Origin: JAVKBW01 sp040222995
GTDB taxonomy: Bacteria; Pseudomonadota; Alphaproteobacteria; UBA8366; Aestuariispiraceae
NCBI GenBank assembly: GCA_040222995.1
Contig: JAVKBW010000087.1
Location: 124,001-188,000, forward strand
DNA: 64,000 nucleotides
Direction: 5' to 3'
The translations under genes and the position numbers were made by a program. Under the pieces are notes generated by a model. The model had not been told where the DNA came from. It searched no databases and saw nothing but the letters and a program-made list of their open reading frames with translations. Positions 34,177-43,527 of the stretch are shown here, in pieces. Numbering within the stretch: the first letter of the stretch is position 1; every line of letters begins with the position of its first letter.

Positions 34177-35049
34177 TCAGGATTCATCGAAATCCATCTT
34201 CTCGTTGCTGACAGCGGGTGACCGCAGGTCATCCCAGTTCCGAATTCTCTTGCGGGTCGCATTCCAGTCCTGTTCGGAAACCCGGTTGATGATTGCTTCG
34301 ATGACAAGCAGCAAGGGCAGGCTGGTATCCCACGGAGTGCCGACTTCGACATTCGAAGCAAGGATGTGATGGCTGTGTTTCGACACCGGCGACAGCCATT
34401 TGTCGGTGAACAGGACAATATTGACGCCGCGATCTGTGACAGCCCGTTCCGCCAGGCGCTCGAGATCCTTCTGATATCGTCGGTAGTCGAACATCAGTAC
34501 AATATCTCTTCTGCCCATCCGAAGCAGATACTCCGGCCATTCCTCTTCGTATTCGGGTATCAGATAAACCTTGGGCCTGATTTGCCGTAGATGTCGAAAC
34601 AGGAAGGTGGCAAGCGTGTGGGACATCCGGCCGCCAATCAGAAAAACCGACCGTTTGGTGTCGGCAATCATTTCGCAAATGGTGACAAACTGCGCTTCCG
34701 ACATGGTGGCGACGGTTTCGTGGATCGATCGCACTGTAACGTCGGTTATCTCGGCCAGCGACGGGCTGCTGCATAAAGGCGGACTGACGGATTCGCGCAA
34801 AGTCACCGGCGACTTGTATCCATTCTTGATTTCACTGATCAGCGCGCGCTGAAAATCGCCATAGCCGTGGAAGTCCAGCTTGGCGACCAGCCGAAGGATG
34901 GATTGGGAACTGACATTGGATCTTTCTGCGAGTTCAACGACGGTCATCAGGCCGGCGAATGGATAATCGGCAAGCAGCGCCGTGGCGACTTTCCGCTCGG
35001 CTGCGGTCAAACTATCGAGTTTGCCGTGCAGGTCGTCCTTTAGCGCCAT
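34177..35049 (-). CDS. RpiR-family transcriptional regulator with SIS-like domain
   Basis: About 290 residues from the ATG at 35049; the ribosome site is weak and an upstream in-frame start at 35124 is possible. The N-terminal HTH reads LTAAERKVATALLADYPFAG followed by ELAERSNVSSQSILRLVAKLDFHGYGDFQ. The second half is a SIS-type domain (VFLIGGRMSHTLATFLFRHL then DIVLMFDYRRYQKDLERLAE). It is transcribed leftward as the probable first gene of the ligase-aminotransferase operon and divergently from the ABC transporter genes across 185 AT-rich bases, so it likely controls both. RpiR proteins usually sense phosphosugars, but relatives near amino-compound genes exist; the effector is unknown. Confidence 0.86.
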   Translation of the reverse strand: MALKDDLHGKLDSLTAAERKVATALLADYPFAGLMTVVELAERSNVSSQSILRLVAKLDFHGYGDFQRALISEIKNGYKSPVTLRESVSPPLCSSPSLAEITDVTVRSIHETVATMSEAQFVTICEMIADTKRSVFLIGGRMSHTLATFLFRHLRQIRPKVYLIPEYEEEWPEYLLRMGRRDIVLMFDYRRYQKDLERLAERAVTDRGVNIVLFTDKWLSPVSKHSHHILASNVEVGTPWDTSLPLLLVIEAIINRVSEQDWNATRKRIRNWDDLRSPAVSNEKMDFDES

Positions 35050-35234
35050 CGGGTTGTTCCAAAATCGACAATCAAATCCATACCGGTAGATTTTCAGAGT
35101 ATTTGTGCCAGCGAACTTTGCCAATCTGGAAAAATTTTATCAAATGAAAAGATTTTTGTTGATTTGGAATATTTATTTGATGCTGAATACTTCCGGGGAA
35201 TTATGAAAAGGATTTTCAGGATGGGACTGGCCTG

Positions 35235-37046
35235 ATGTCGCGTACTTTGGTAGGGACGACAGGATATGTTGTGCTACTGATTGTGTCCGCATTGATTGCG
35301 AGTTCAATCGGCGGCGGTATCGAACGCATGCTGATCGTGTTCTTCATCAGTTTGATCGCCGTTCTCGGCATCGGCATATATACAGGCAATTCCGGTATCC
35401 TGAGCTTCGGTCATCTGGCTTTCATGGGAATCGCCGCATACCTCTCCGGTATTCTGACGATGCCGGTCGCCATGAAAAAAGTGACCCTGGCCAATTTGCC
35501 GCCATTTCTGGCGGAAGCCAATTTCGACCTTCTGACGGCAACACTGATTACGGTTCTGTTTGTCATGGCGGTCGCTCTGGTCGTTGGCATGGTAATCTCC
35601 AAACTCGATGGGTCTGCGGCAACCATCGCCACGTTGGGATTGTTGGTGATCGCGCACGGCATCATCATCGGCGCCCGTGATATCACCCGCGGCAGCCAGT
35701 CGTTTTTCGGCGTTCCGCGCCTGACGGACATAACGGTCGCTGCGATATTTGCGATTGTGGCGATCATTGTCGCCAGGGTTTTCAAGGATTCCGTTTTCGG
35801 CCTGAAACTTCGGGCATCGCGGGACGACCAGCTCGCCGCCGGCGCCATGGGCGTCGACGTGCGGCGGCAGCGCCTGCTTTCCTGGGTCATCAGCGCCGGC
35901 GTCGTCGCAATTGCGGGCGTATTGCTGGGGCATTTTCTCGGCGCGTTTTCGGTCAAGAAGTTTTACTTTGTCGATACATTCGCCCTGTTGGCGATGCTGA
36001 TTGTCGGCGGCATGGCGACGGTCAGCGGGGCGCTTGCCGGGGCTGTTCTGATCACGCTCGTGACCGAGCTGCTTCGCCGGGTCGAAAGCGGAGTCGATAT
36101 ATTCGGGTATCAGACGCCGGAACTTTTCGGCACAACGCAAATCGGTATCGGCCTGATTATTCTGCTGGTCATGGCGAAAAGAAGCGGCGGTCTGCTGGAT
36201 CGTCTGGAATGGGATGAGTCGCTGCTGAAAAACGCTTTCAAGTACAAACCGAAAAAGGAAGCGGATGCATCGTCGGCGATTGCACCCGAGAACGACGGCA
36301 AACTGGAGGCCCGTGCGATTGGGAAATCTTTTGGCGGGCTGCGCGCGCTCGCTTCCGTTTCGATGAGTCTGGAAAGCCGTGAAATCGTGGGGCTGATCGG
36401 TCCCAACGGATCCGGCAAGACAACTCTGCTGAACGTCCTGTCCGGTGTTCTTCCGGCAACCGACGGGAAAACGGTCGTCGACGAGGAGGACGTGTCCAGC
36501 CTGTCTTCGCACAAGCTCGCCGGACTCGGAATAGGCCGGACGTTCCAGAATATCCGGCTGTTCACATCGCTTACGGTTCGCCAGAACATTTCCGTTGCGG
36601 CCCTGAACGCATGGCCAAGGCAATCGAGAAATCAAACCGATCTCGTTGTCGATCAGGCGATCGATGCAATGAATCTGACGGACGTTGCCGATACACAGGC
36701 GTCGACGCTGTCCTACGGGAATCAGAGGCGAGTCGAAATCGCCCGGGCGCTGGCGCTGGAACCCCGCTTTCTTTTTCTTGATGAACCGGCGGCGGGCATG
36801 AACCGGGAGGAAACGGACGCACTGATGGATGACCTGAAAGCCCTGCGGGACAGGTTCGGCATGGGAATTCTGATCGTCGATCACGATTTGCCGCTGATTA
36901 TGCGGCTTTGCGAGCGTGTCGTCGTTTTGAACGAAGGACGCGTCATTGCCGAAGGTGAGCCTCATGCGGTTCAGAAGAATCCGCAAGTGATCGAGGCCTA
37001 TCTTGGCCATAAGGGCAGCCGGCAGGTTGCCGAAGCACTTAACTGA
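35235..37046 (+). CDS. Branched-chain-type ABC transporter, fused permease (LivM) and ATPase (LivG)
   Basis: 603 residues. The first 320 or so are a LivM-type permease with about ten membrane helices (YTGNSGILSFGHLAFMGIAA is the LivM/LivH signature; RASRDDQLAAGAMGVDV is the ATPase-coupling loop). After a linker at about 330-355 comes a LivG ATPase with Walker A GPNGSGKTT, signature LSYGNQRRVEIARAL, Walker B FLFLDEPAAGM and the H-loop VDHD. Such LivM-LivG fusions are seen in other bacteria. It is the first gene of the rightward operon livMG, binding protein, livF, livH, then amide hydrolases. Substrates of this family include amino acids, urea and amides. Confidence 0.93.
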   Translation: MSRTLVGTTGYVVLLIVSALIASSIGGGIERMLIVFFISLIAVLGIGIYTGNSGILSFGHLAFMGIAAYLSGILTMPVAMKKVTLANLPPFLAEANFDLLTATLITVLFVMAVALVVGMVISKLDGSAATIATLGLLVIAHGIIIGARDITRGSQSFFGVPRLTDITVAAIFAIVAIIVARVFKDSVFGLKLRASRDDQLAAGAMGVDVRRQRLLSWVISAGVVAIAGVLLGHFLGAFSVKKFYFVDTFALLAMLIVGGMATVSGALAGAVLITLVTELLRRVESGVDIFGYQTPELFGTTQIGIGLIILLVMAKRSGGLLDRLEWDESLLKNAFKYKPKKEADASSAIAPENDGKLEARAIGKSFGGLRALASVSMSLESREIVGLIGPNGSGKTTLLNVLSGVLPATDGKTVVDEEDVSSLSSHKLAGLGIGRTFQNIRLFTSLTVRQNISVAALNAWPRQSRNQTDLVVDQAIDAMNLTDVADTQASTLSYGNQRRVEIARALALEPRFLFLDEPAAGMNREETDALMDDLKALRDRFGMGILIVDHDLPLIMRLCERVVVLNEGRVIAEGEPHAVQKNPQVIEAYLGHKGSRQVAEALN

Positions 37047-37079
37047 AAACGCAGTAACCTAAAACATGGGAGACGATTT

Positions 37080-38249
37080 ATGTTGAAGAAACTGGCTATA
37101 TCGGCAGGCGCCGCGGCTTTGATTGCCGCAGGGTCGATGTCGACAGCGACAGCGGATGAAACGCTGCTGATCGGTCTTGCAACAGGGCAGACCGGCGGCC
37201 TAGCCGTGTATGACGGTCCGGCTATCGAAGGTTTCCAGATCGCGGTTGACGAAATCAACGCAGCCGGCGGTATCGGCGGCAAGATCATGGTCAAGACGAT
37301 TTCCAAGGATACACGGTCCGATGCGGCGCAAACGTCGATCGCGGCGCAGGAACTGCTGGACGAAGGCATCGATGTTCTGGTGACGCCGTCGGATGCCGAT
37401 CCGTCCTTTGCAGCGGCGGCGCTGGCAACCGACGCCAAGGTGCCGGCATTCTCGCCGGGCGCGTCTTCGCCGACTTTGCCCCTGATGGGCGGTGATTACA
37501 TGTTCGCCAACTTCCCGGGCGACAATGTGCAGGCAACCGTGTCGGCCGAATGGGCATACGGACAGGGTTTCCGGAATGCATACATTCTGTATTCGCCGGA
37601 CACTCAGTACACCACCCTGCCGCTGTATTTCTCCGATGTCTGGAAAGTACTCGGCGGCACGGTTGCCGGCGAAGGGACCTATGTAATCGGGCAGCAGGAC
37701 TTTTCTGCTGAAGTCACCAAGATCAAGGCGATGAACCCGCCGGTCGATGTAATCATGACGGCTGCGTACGAGCCTGATTTCCCGGCTTTCATTCGTCAGT
37801 TGCGCTCGGCCGGCGTGACGGCGCAGGTTATCGGCAGCGACGGTATCGACTCGCCGACAACCTTCTCGCTTGGCGAAGCAGCCGAAGGCGTCGTTTTCTC
37901 GACGGCCGGGCATGCGACCCCGGGTAGCGCGCTCGAAGCCTTTAACAAAAAGTTCGAAGAGGTCTATGGTCATCCGGCCGAAACGGTATTTGCGGCTATT
38001 GGCTATGACCTCATGAAGGTAATCGAAGCCGGTGTGCTGGCGGCAGGCAGCACGGACTCGGTCGCCATTCGCGATGCCGTTGCCAATCTTGAAAACGTTC
38101 AGGGCGTAACAAGCGCAATCACCTACAAGGGCACGTCCGGCATGCCGGTCCGCCAGGTTTCGCTGATCCGGGTCAAAGATGGTGCTCGTGAACTGGTCGG
38201 GCAACCGTCGCCGACCGCGGATCTGGTTCCGGCCCCCCGCATGCAATAG
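37080..38249 (+). CDS. Branched-chain-type ABC transporter substrate-binding protein
   Basis: 389 residues with a Sec signal peptide at the start (MLKKLAISAGAAALIAAGSM, cleavage after TATA) and a LivJ-like periplasmic body: TLLIGLATGQTGGLAVYDGP, AVDEINAAGGIGGK, then PAFSPGASSPTLPLMGGDYM and KAMNPPVDVIMTAAYEPDFP. GGGAGACG lies upstream of the ATG. It captures the ligand for the LivM-LivG/LivF/LivH importer. Co-transcribed amide hydrolases suggest an amide, amino acid or polyamine-derived ligand. Confidence 0.92.
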   Translation: MLKKLAISAGAAALIAAGSMSTATADETLLIGLATGQTGGLAVYDGPAIEGFQIAVDEINAAGGIGGKIMVKTISKDTRSDAAQTSIAAQELLDEGIDVLVTPSDADPSFAAAALATDAKVPAFSPGASSPTLPLMGGDYMFANFPGDNVQATVSAEWAYGQGFRNAYILYSPDTQYTTLPLYFSDVWKVLGGTVAGEGTYVIGQQDFSAEVTKIKAMNPPVDVIMTAAYEPDFPAFIRQLRSAGVTAQVIGSDGIDSPTTFSLGEAAEGVVFSTAGHATPGSALEAFNKKFEEVYGHPAETVFAAIGYDLMKVIEAGVLAAGSTDSVAIRDAVANLENVQGVTSAITYKGTSGMPVRQVSLIRVKDGARELVGQPSPTADLVPAPRMQ

Positions 38250-38277
38250 GTCATGGTGTCCTGATGAGTATTGAACT

Positions 38278-38997
38278 GTGACCACTCTACTCGACGTGAA
38301 AGGTCTCCGCGTGCGTTATGGCGCCGTGGAGGCCGTTCGCGGCATCGATATTTCAATTAATGAAGGCGAAATCGTCGCGTTGCTCGGCGCGAACGGCGCC
38401 GGCAAGTCGTCGACTTTGAACGCCATTGTAGGGCTTGCGCCGGCGTTTCAGGGCAGCGTCAATTTTGCCGGAAACGACCTGGTTGGCCAGCCGACGGAAT
38501 CTCTGGTCCGATTGGGCATCACCCTGACGCCGGAAGGACGCCGGGTCTTCGGGTCGCTGACGGTTGAAGAGAATCTGCTGCTTGGCAGCTTCCCGCTGGC
38601 CGATCCGAAGGCGCAGCGCGGGTCCAATCTGCAAAAGATGTTCAGCCTGTTTCCGATTCTGGCGGAACGCCGGACCCAGATTGCAGGCACCCTCTCGGGG
38701 GGACAGCAACAGATGCTGGCGATTGCGCGGTCGTTGATGTCATCGCCCCGTCTGCTGTTGCTTGATGAGCCGTCGCTGGGTCTGGCGCCGCAGATTGTCG
38801 ATACGATTTTCGATCAGATTGTCGAATTGCGGTCGGCGGGGATCACGATCCTGCTTGTGGAACAGAATGTTGCGATGTCGCTGGAAGTCGCCGACAGGGG
38901 ATACCTGATGGCAAGCGGCAGCATCGTGGCCGACGGTACCAGCGAACAACTGAATTCTTCGAGCATCGTCGAACAGGCCTATCTCGGGCATGAATAG
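38278..38997 (+). CDS. livF: Branched-chain-type ABC transporter ATP-binding protein (LivF)
   Basis: 239 residues, the usual LivF size, starting at GTG 38278; the ATG just upstream is in a frame that stops at once. Walker A is LLGANGAGKSST, signature LSGGQQQMLAIARSL, Walker B LLLLDEPSLGLAP, and the H-loop LVEQN, the LivF variant. It pairs with the LivG half of the fusion to power the permease dimer. Confidence 0.94.
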   Translation: MTTLLDVKGLRVRYGAVEAVRGIDISINEGEIVALLGANGAGKSSTLNAIVGLAPAFQGSVNFAGNDLVGQPTESLVRLGITLTPEGRRVFGSLTVEENLLLGSFPLADPKAQRGSNLQKMFSLFPILAERRTQIAGTLSGGQQQMLAIARSLMSSPRLLLLDEPSLGLAPQIVDTIFDQIVELRSAGITILLVEQNVAMSLEVADRGYLMASGSIVADGTSEQLNSSSIVEQAYLGHE

Positions 38998-39010
38998 ATA
39001 AGGGGCGGGT

Positions 39011-39916
39011 ATGGACGGCGAGTTAAGCATTTTCATCCAGCAGACGGTCAACGCCATATCTCTTGGCGGCACTTACGCGCTGCTGGCTCTTGGGCTTGCG
39101 ATCATCTTTTCGATCATGGGCATGATCAACTTCGCCCATGGCGAACTCATGACGATTACAGGTTACACGCTGATGTATTGCGGTCTGGCTGGCCTGCCCT
39201 TTTACATATCAGCGCCGCTGGCCGTTGTCGTGGCCACGGTTGCTGCCGTGCTGATGGAACGCATTGCTTTCAGACCGGTCAGAAACGGGTCGCCGGCATC
39301 GATGCTGGTAACCAGTTTTGCCGTTGCGATCATTCTGCAGACACTGTTTCAGAACCTCATATCAACCCGGTCAAAACCCGTCATTCTGCCCGATGTCTTT
39401 GCCCATTCCGTGCATTTCGGAAACCTCTCCATCGGTATAAACCAGATTCTGTCAATCTCGTTGACGGTGGTCATTCTGGTGTCGTTGAACTGGTTTCTGC
39501 GGAAAACAATTCTTGGGATGGCGATGCGCGCCGCCGCCGAGGATTTCTCCGTTGCCCGACTGATGGGCGTTCGTGCGAATGCAATTATCGCAGGCGCGTT
39601 CGCGATTTCAGGGGCGCTTGCGGGCGCAGCCGGGGTTTTGTGGGTTGCGCAACGGGCATCCGTCGATCCGCATATGGGTTTCGTTCCAGTACTGAAGGCA
39701 TTTATCGCCGCTATTCTCGGCGGCCTGGGTAGTCTTACGGGCGCGGTCGCCGGCGGGTTTGCGCTTGGATTTATCGAAATTTATCTGGCCGCGTATCTGC
39801 CGGAAAATATTCAGCCCTACAAGGAAGCTTTGGCGCTTGGCCTGGTGATTGCCATTTTGCTGGTCCGGCCGAACGGGTTGATCCCGGCGGCAACGATCGG
39901 AAAAGAAAAAGTGTGA
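39011..39916 (+). CDS. livH: Branched-chain-type ABC transporter permease (LivH)
   Basis: 301 residues with eight or so membrane helices. It has GTYALLALGLAIIFSIMGMI, NFAHGELMTITGY, and the coupling loop RAAAEDFSVARLMGVRANAI. AAGGGGCGGG precedes the ATG. It completes the importer with the LivM part of the fusion. The next gene starts three bases after its stop. Confidence 0.94.
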   Translation: MDGELSIFIQQTVNAISLGGTYALLALGLAIIFSIMGMINFAHGELMTITGYTLMYCGLAGLPFYISAPLAVVVATVAAVLMERIAFRPVRNGSPASMLVTSFAVAIILQTLFQNLISTRSKPVILPDVFAHSVHFGNLSIGINQILSISLTVVILVSLNWFLRKTILGMAMRAAAEDFSVARLMGVRANAIIAGAFAISGALAGAAGVLWVAQRASVDPHMGFVPVLKAFIAAILGGLGSLTGAVAGGFALGFIEIYLAAYLPENIQPYKEALALGLVIAILLVRPNGLIPAATIGKEKV

Positions 39917-39919
39917 CCG

Positions 39920-40723
39920 ATGGGACAGAGCGAACAAGCCGGAAGCCCGCCGGAAACCGGCTTCCTGTCGGCGACGGATCCGTCACCTGTTGAGATATTC
40001 AATCCCGGCGGGTCCGGTCCGTATGTTCTGACCTGTGAACATGCAAGCAACATCATGCCTCGGGCGCTTGGCGATCTGGGGCTGGATGTGCGGCATCTTG
40101 AACGGCATATCGCATGGGATATCGGCGCCGACGGTCTGTCCCGCATGATGGCGACCATACTGGATGCGCCACTGGTTCTGCAGGGCTACTCGCGTCTGGT
40201 TATCGACTGCAACCGACCAGATCAGGCCGTCGATTTCATACCGGAAGTCAGCGATGGAACCGAAATACCCGGAAATCAGGGGTTAACCTCGGCTGAACGG
40301 GAAGCGAGGATAAACAGTATCCATGTTCCGTATCATCAGGCCGTCACGAAAATTCTTGATGACCGTCTCGGTGAAGGAAAGCCGACGTCGCTGATTGCCG
40401 TGCACAGTTTTACTCCCTGCCTGGAGGCGAAGCCCGCGCCACGGCCCTGGGATGTCGGTCTGCTTTTCAACCGACACGAGGCCCTGTCGCACTATGTCCT
40501 GGAAGAACTGCAATCTGAAGCGGCTCATTTGCATTCCACATTCAACGAACCGTATCGTGTGTGCGATCAGGAGGACTATACGATTCCGGTTCACGGTGAA
40601 AAACGCGGCATACCGAACATGCTGTTCGAAGTGCGGAACGATCACATCGAACATGAAAGCGGTCAGCAGGAATGGGCCGATTTGCTCAGCGGTATTCTGA
40701 AACGGGTTGCGCCGCGCCTGTAG
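39920..40723 (+). CDS. N-formylglutamate amidohydrolase-family protein
   Basis: 267 residues. The family hydrolyses N-formylglutamate to formate and glutamate; relatives act on other N-acyl or N-formyl amino acids. Conserved segments are VLTCEHASNIMPRAL (zinc ligands Glu and His), HIAWDIGADGLSRMMA, RLVIDCNRP, AVHSFTPCLE and MLFEVRNDHI. The start ATG lies three bases after livH, so the gene is part of the importer operon. In histidine breakdown such enzymes occur with hut genes, which are absent here. It may remove formyl groups from an imported amide. Confidence 0.85.
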   Translation: MGQSEQAGSPPETGFLSATDPSPVEIFNPGGSGPYVLTCEHASNIMPRALGDLGLDVRHLERHIAWDIGADGLSRMMATILDAPLVLQGYSRLVIDCNRPDQAVDFIPEVSDGTEIPGNQGLTSAEREARINSIHVPYHQAVTKILDDRLGEGKPTSLIAVHSFTPCLEAKPAPRPWDVGLLFNRHEALSHYVLEELQSEAAHLHSTFNEPYRVCDQEDYTIPVHGEKRGIPNMLFEVRNDHIEHESGQQEWADLLSGILKRVAPRL

Positions 40724-40763
40724 AGAGCCGGACTCGAACAGACTGAAATCTGCGGAGAAGGAA

Positions 40764-41708
40764 ATGTGCAAGCAAGCCGGACATACGATCCACAGCCATC
40801 AGCACCATCTGGGATGGGACAACAGCATCGAGCCGGTTCTGACCGTTGCGCCCGGCGAAACGGTCGAGTTCGAGACAATCGATGCGTCCGGCGGTCAGCT
40901 TTCCGTCGATTCCACGGTCAAGGATGTCGAAACGCTCGATTTCGGCAAGGTGAACCCGGTGACAGGCCCGGTGCTGATCGACGGCGCGGAGCCCGGCGAC
41001 AGTCTCAAGGTGACGATTGAGGGGTTCAAACCGTCCGGATGGGGGTGGACCGCAAACATCCCAGGTTTCGGTTTGCTTGCCGACGATTTCACGAACCCGT
41101 CGCTGATCACCTGGACTTACGATGCGGTTAGCCTTGCGCCGGCCCTGTGGAGCGACACGGCGAAAATTCCGTTAAAGCCTTTCACCGGCACTATCGGTGT
41201 TGCCCCGGCGGAAACGGGTCATCATTCCGTCGTGCCGCCGCGCCGGGTCGGTGGCAACATGGATGTTCGCGACATGGCGACGGGAACCGAACTGTATCTT
41301 CCGGTCGAAGTCGCCGGCGCGCTGTTTTCGGTTGGCGATACTCATGCGGCGCAGGGCGACGGCGAAGTCTGCGGCACGGCGATTGAAAGCCCGATGTCCG
41401 TCACTCTCACATTCGATCTGGTCAAGCAGGAAAACCTGGCCTTTCCAAGGTTCCGAACAAACGGCCCGGTCAGCCGGCATCTCGATGCAAACGGCTATGA
41501 CGTTACGACCGGCGTCGGTGAAAATCTGTTCAAGGGCGCGCAGGATGCCGTGTCCGGCATGGTCGATCTGCTGAGCAAGCGCCACGGCATCGATGCGGTC
41601 GATGCCTATATGCTGTGCAGTGTTTGCGGCGATTTGCGGATCAGCGAAATCGTCGATCAACCGAACTGGATTGTCTCGTTTTACTTCCCGCGGGTGGTGT
41701 TCGAATAA
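40764..41708 (+). CDS. Acetamidase/formamidase-family protein
   Basis: About 314 residues from the ATG at 40764 (GGAGAAGGA upstream); the 41 bases before it have no usable ATG. The FmdA/AmdA fold is shown by HLGWDNSIEPVLTVAPGETV, PVTGPVLIDGAEPGDSL, GTIGVAPAE, GGNMDVRDMATGTELYLPV and GDTHAAQGDGEVCGTAIE. Members release ammonia from formamide, acetamide or similar small amides. It is the last gene of the importer operon and faces the convergent isochorismatase-like gene. A small amide or formamide as product or substrate of the locus is implied. Confidence 0.88.
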   Translation: MCKQAGHTIHSHQHHLGWDNSIEPVLTVAPGETVEFETIDASGGQLSVDSTVKDVETLDFGKVNPVTGPVLIDGAEPGDSLKVTIEGFKPSGWGWTANIPGFGLLADDFTNPSLITWTYDAVSLAPALWSDTAKIPLKPFTGTIGVAPAETGHHSVVPPRRVGGNMDVRDMATGTELYLPVEVAGALFSVGDTHAAQGDGEVCGTAIESPMSVTLTFDLVKQENLAFPRFRTNGPVSRHLDANGYDVTTGVGENLFKGAQDAVSGMVDLLSKRHGIDAVDAYMLCSVCGDLRISEIVDQPNWIVSFYFPRVVFE

Positions 41709-41709
41709 T

Positions 41710-41725
41710 CCTGACGGTTGTCAGG
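41710..41725. terminator. Short symmetrical hairpin between convergent genes
   Basis: CCTGAC (41710-41715) and GTCAGG (41720-41725) form a six-base-pair stem with a GGTT loop between the formamidase stop and the end of the isochorismatase-like gene. There is no T-run on either side, so its action as a terminator is uncertain. Confidence 0.35.
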
Positions 41726-42341
41726 CAAATGACGCGATGATCTCGTCGCTGGTCTGAACCCGGCAATAGCCGCCGAACGCCTTCAGCGCGTTTTCGTGCC
41801 GCTCGTCGCTGTAGGTGGCGCAGGCATCCGATGCGCAAACCATATAGAAGCCGAGATCCGCACCGTCGCGCACCGCCATGTCGACGCATTGATCGGTGAT
41901 GAAGCCGACAACGATTACGTTTTCAATTCCGAGATTGCGTAAAACATAGTTGATGTTTGTCGAATTGAACACGCCGGACGATGTTTTCGGCAGAACGATA
42001 TCATCGTCGCCCGGTTCAATGCCGGGCATCATTCTGGCGTCTTCCGACCCCTTGGCTACGTGAATGCCCGACAGTTTGTGGTCCAGTGACCGGTCGCGGC
42101 CATTCTTGGTCAGACTTTCAATCATGGTGTAGACGATCTCGACGCCGAGCGGTCGGCACGCGCCGATCAGCTTTTTGATCGCCGGCAGAGCACGCTTGTC
42201 GATGGTTTCAACATAGTGCGGTTTCTCCGCGCGTTTCCTATCGTTGTATTCGGACATCTGGGCATCGACCACAAGAACGGCTGTTTTCGCCGGGTCCAGT
42301 TTGCGATCCCGTTTCGGATATTCTACTGCGTTCCTGTCCAT
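41721..42341 (-). CDS. Isochorismatase-family cysteine hydrolase
   Basis: About 206 residues from the ATG at 42341 (AAAGGGGC upstream). The Asp-Lys-Cys triad is in VLVVDAQMSEY, VLPKTSSGVFNST and FITDQCVDM. The family includes N-carbamoylsarcosine amidase, biuret amidohydrolase, ureidoacrylate amidase and nicotinamidase, all amide-bond hydrolases. It is transcribed towards the formamidase and divergently from aguB. With two other amidases alongside, hydrolysis of a carbamoyl or amide intermediate is probable. The specific compound is not evident. Confidence 0.86.
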   Translation of the reverse strand: MDRNAVEYPKRDRKLDPAKTAVLVVDAQMSEYNDRKRAEKPHYVETIDKRALPAIKKLIGACRPLGVEIVYTMIESLTKNGRDRSLDHKLSGIHVAKGSEDARMMPGIEPGDDDIVLPKTSSGVFNSTNINYVLRNLGIENVIVVGFITDQCVDMAVRDGADLGFYMVCASDACATYSDERHENALKAFGGYCRVQTSDEIIASFA

Positions 42342-42617
42342 TCTGAATGCCCCTTTCTGAAAGAAAATTTTCAATTCTTTATTTAACACCAATACCATCG
42401 GAACAGCGAGTCCCGGATGCAGGAAAAACAAGAAAAAATGTCCGAAAATCATGGGTTTGACGGGATGCGACCGATGGCGGTGCGGGGCGGCGCAAATTTG
42501 CCACGGCAACGTGCCGACCGGGGTAGGGAATTGCTTTGTGCTGGCAAAAAAGCAGCATTCGGAAGAGGATGATTTTCCGTAGACCTGACAACAATCCACA
42601 TCCGCGAGACCGGTTTC

Positions 42618-43499
42618 ATGACCATTCTTACCGTTGCGGCAACCCAGATGGCGTGTAGCTGGGATATCGAGGACAACCTCGCCAAGGCCGATTCCCTGAT
42701 CCGCGAAGCAGCCGGGCAGGGCGCGCAGGCAATCCTGATACAGGAACTGTTTGCGACACCGTATTTCTGTATCGAACAGCATCAATCGCATCTGAAGCTT
42801 GCCGCCACGCTGGAGGAAAGCCCGGTCATTGCGCATACGGCGGCTCTGGCGAAGGAACTCGGCGTGGTGCTGCCGGCAAGCTGGTTCGAACGCGCCGGCA
42901 ACGCCTTTTTCAATTCTCTGGCAATGATCGATGCCGATGGGGCGCTGCTTGGCGTCTATCGGAAGAGTCACATTCCCAATTCCATCGGTTATCAGGAAAA
43001 GCAGTATTTTTCACCGGGTGATACGGGTTTCAAGGTTTGGGAAACGGCCTATGGAAAAATCGGCGCCGGGATCTGCTGGGACCAGTGGTTCCCGGAAGCG
43101 GCGCGATGCATGGCGCTGGCCGGTGCGGAAGTTCTGATGTATCCGACCGCCATCGGAACGGAGCCGGGCGCGCCCGACATCGATTCGTCTGTGCACTGGC
43201 AGAATGCGATGTGCGGCCACGCCGCCGCCAATATCATGCCGGTCGTGGCATCGAACCGGATCGGCACGGAGCATGCGAAGCACGATCCGTCGCTGGAAAT
43301 AACCTTTTATGGCAGCTCGTTCATCGCCGATCACACGGGCGTGAAAGTCGCTGAAGCGAACAAGACGGACCGTGATGTTCTCGTTCACACATTCGACCGG
43401 GACGCGGTGCGCGATTATCGTGAAAACTGGGGTGTTTATCGCGACCGTCGGCCGGACCTCTACGCCGCGCTTGGCACGCAGGATGGCCGGACGGCGTGA
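42618..43499 (+). CDS. aguB: N-carbamoylputrescine amidase
   Basis: 293 residues, the usual AguB length. This nitrilase-family enzyme converts N-carbamoylputrescine to putrescine, carbon dioxide and ammonia. The Glu-Lys-Cys triad is in LIQELFATPYF, YRKSHIP and GAGICWDQWFPEAAR. ATQMACSWD at the start, together with IGYQEKQYFSPGDTGF, is very close to known AguB proteins. The agmatine deiminase gene follows 28 bases later, the canonical pair. The 276-base divergent gap before it holds the promoter; I see no other gene there. Confidence 0.95.
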   Translation: MTILTVAATQMACSWDIEDNLAKADSLIREAAGQGAQAILIQELFATPYFCIEQHQSHLKLAATLEESPVIAHTAALAKELGVVLPASWFERAGNAFFNSLAMIDADGALLGVYRKSHIPNSIGYQEKQYFSPGDTGFKVWETAYGKIGAGICWDQWFPEAARCMALAGAEVLMYPTAIGTEPGAPDIDSSVHWQNAMCGHAAANIMPVVASNRIGTEHAKHDPSLEITFYGSSFIADHTGVKVAEANKTDRDVLVHTFDRDAVRDYRENWGVYRDRRPDLYAALGTQDGRTA

Positions 43500-43527
43500 A
43501 GCCCCGGCGGGATAACACCTGATTTTC

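Noticed and set aside
35304..37010. Long antisense open frame opposite the LivM-LivG fusion
   Set aside because: Same reason: low-complexity composition, no start signal and a convincing gene on the other strand.
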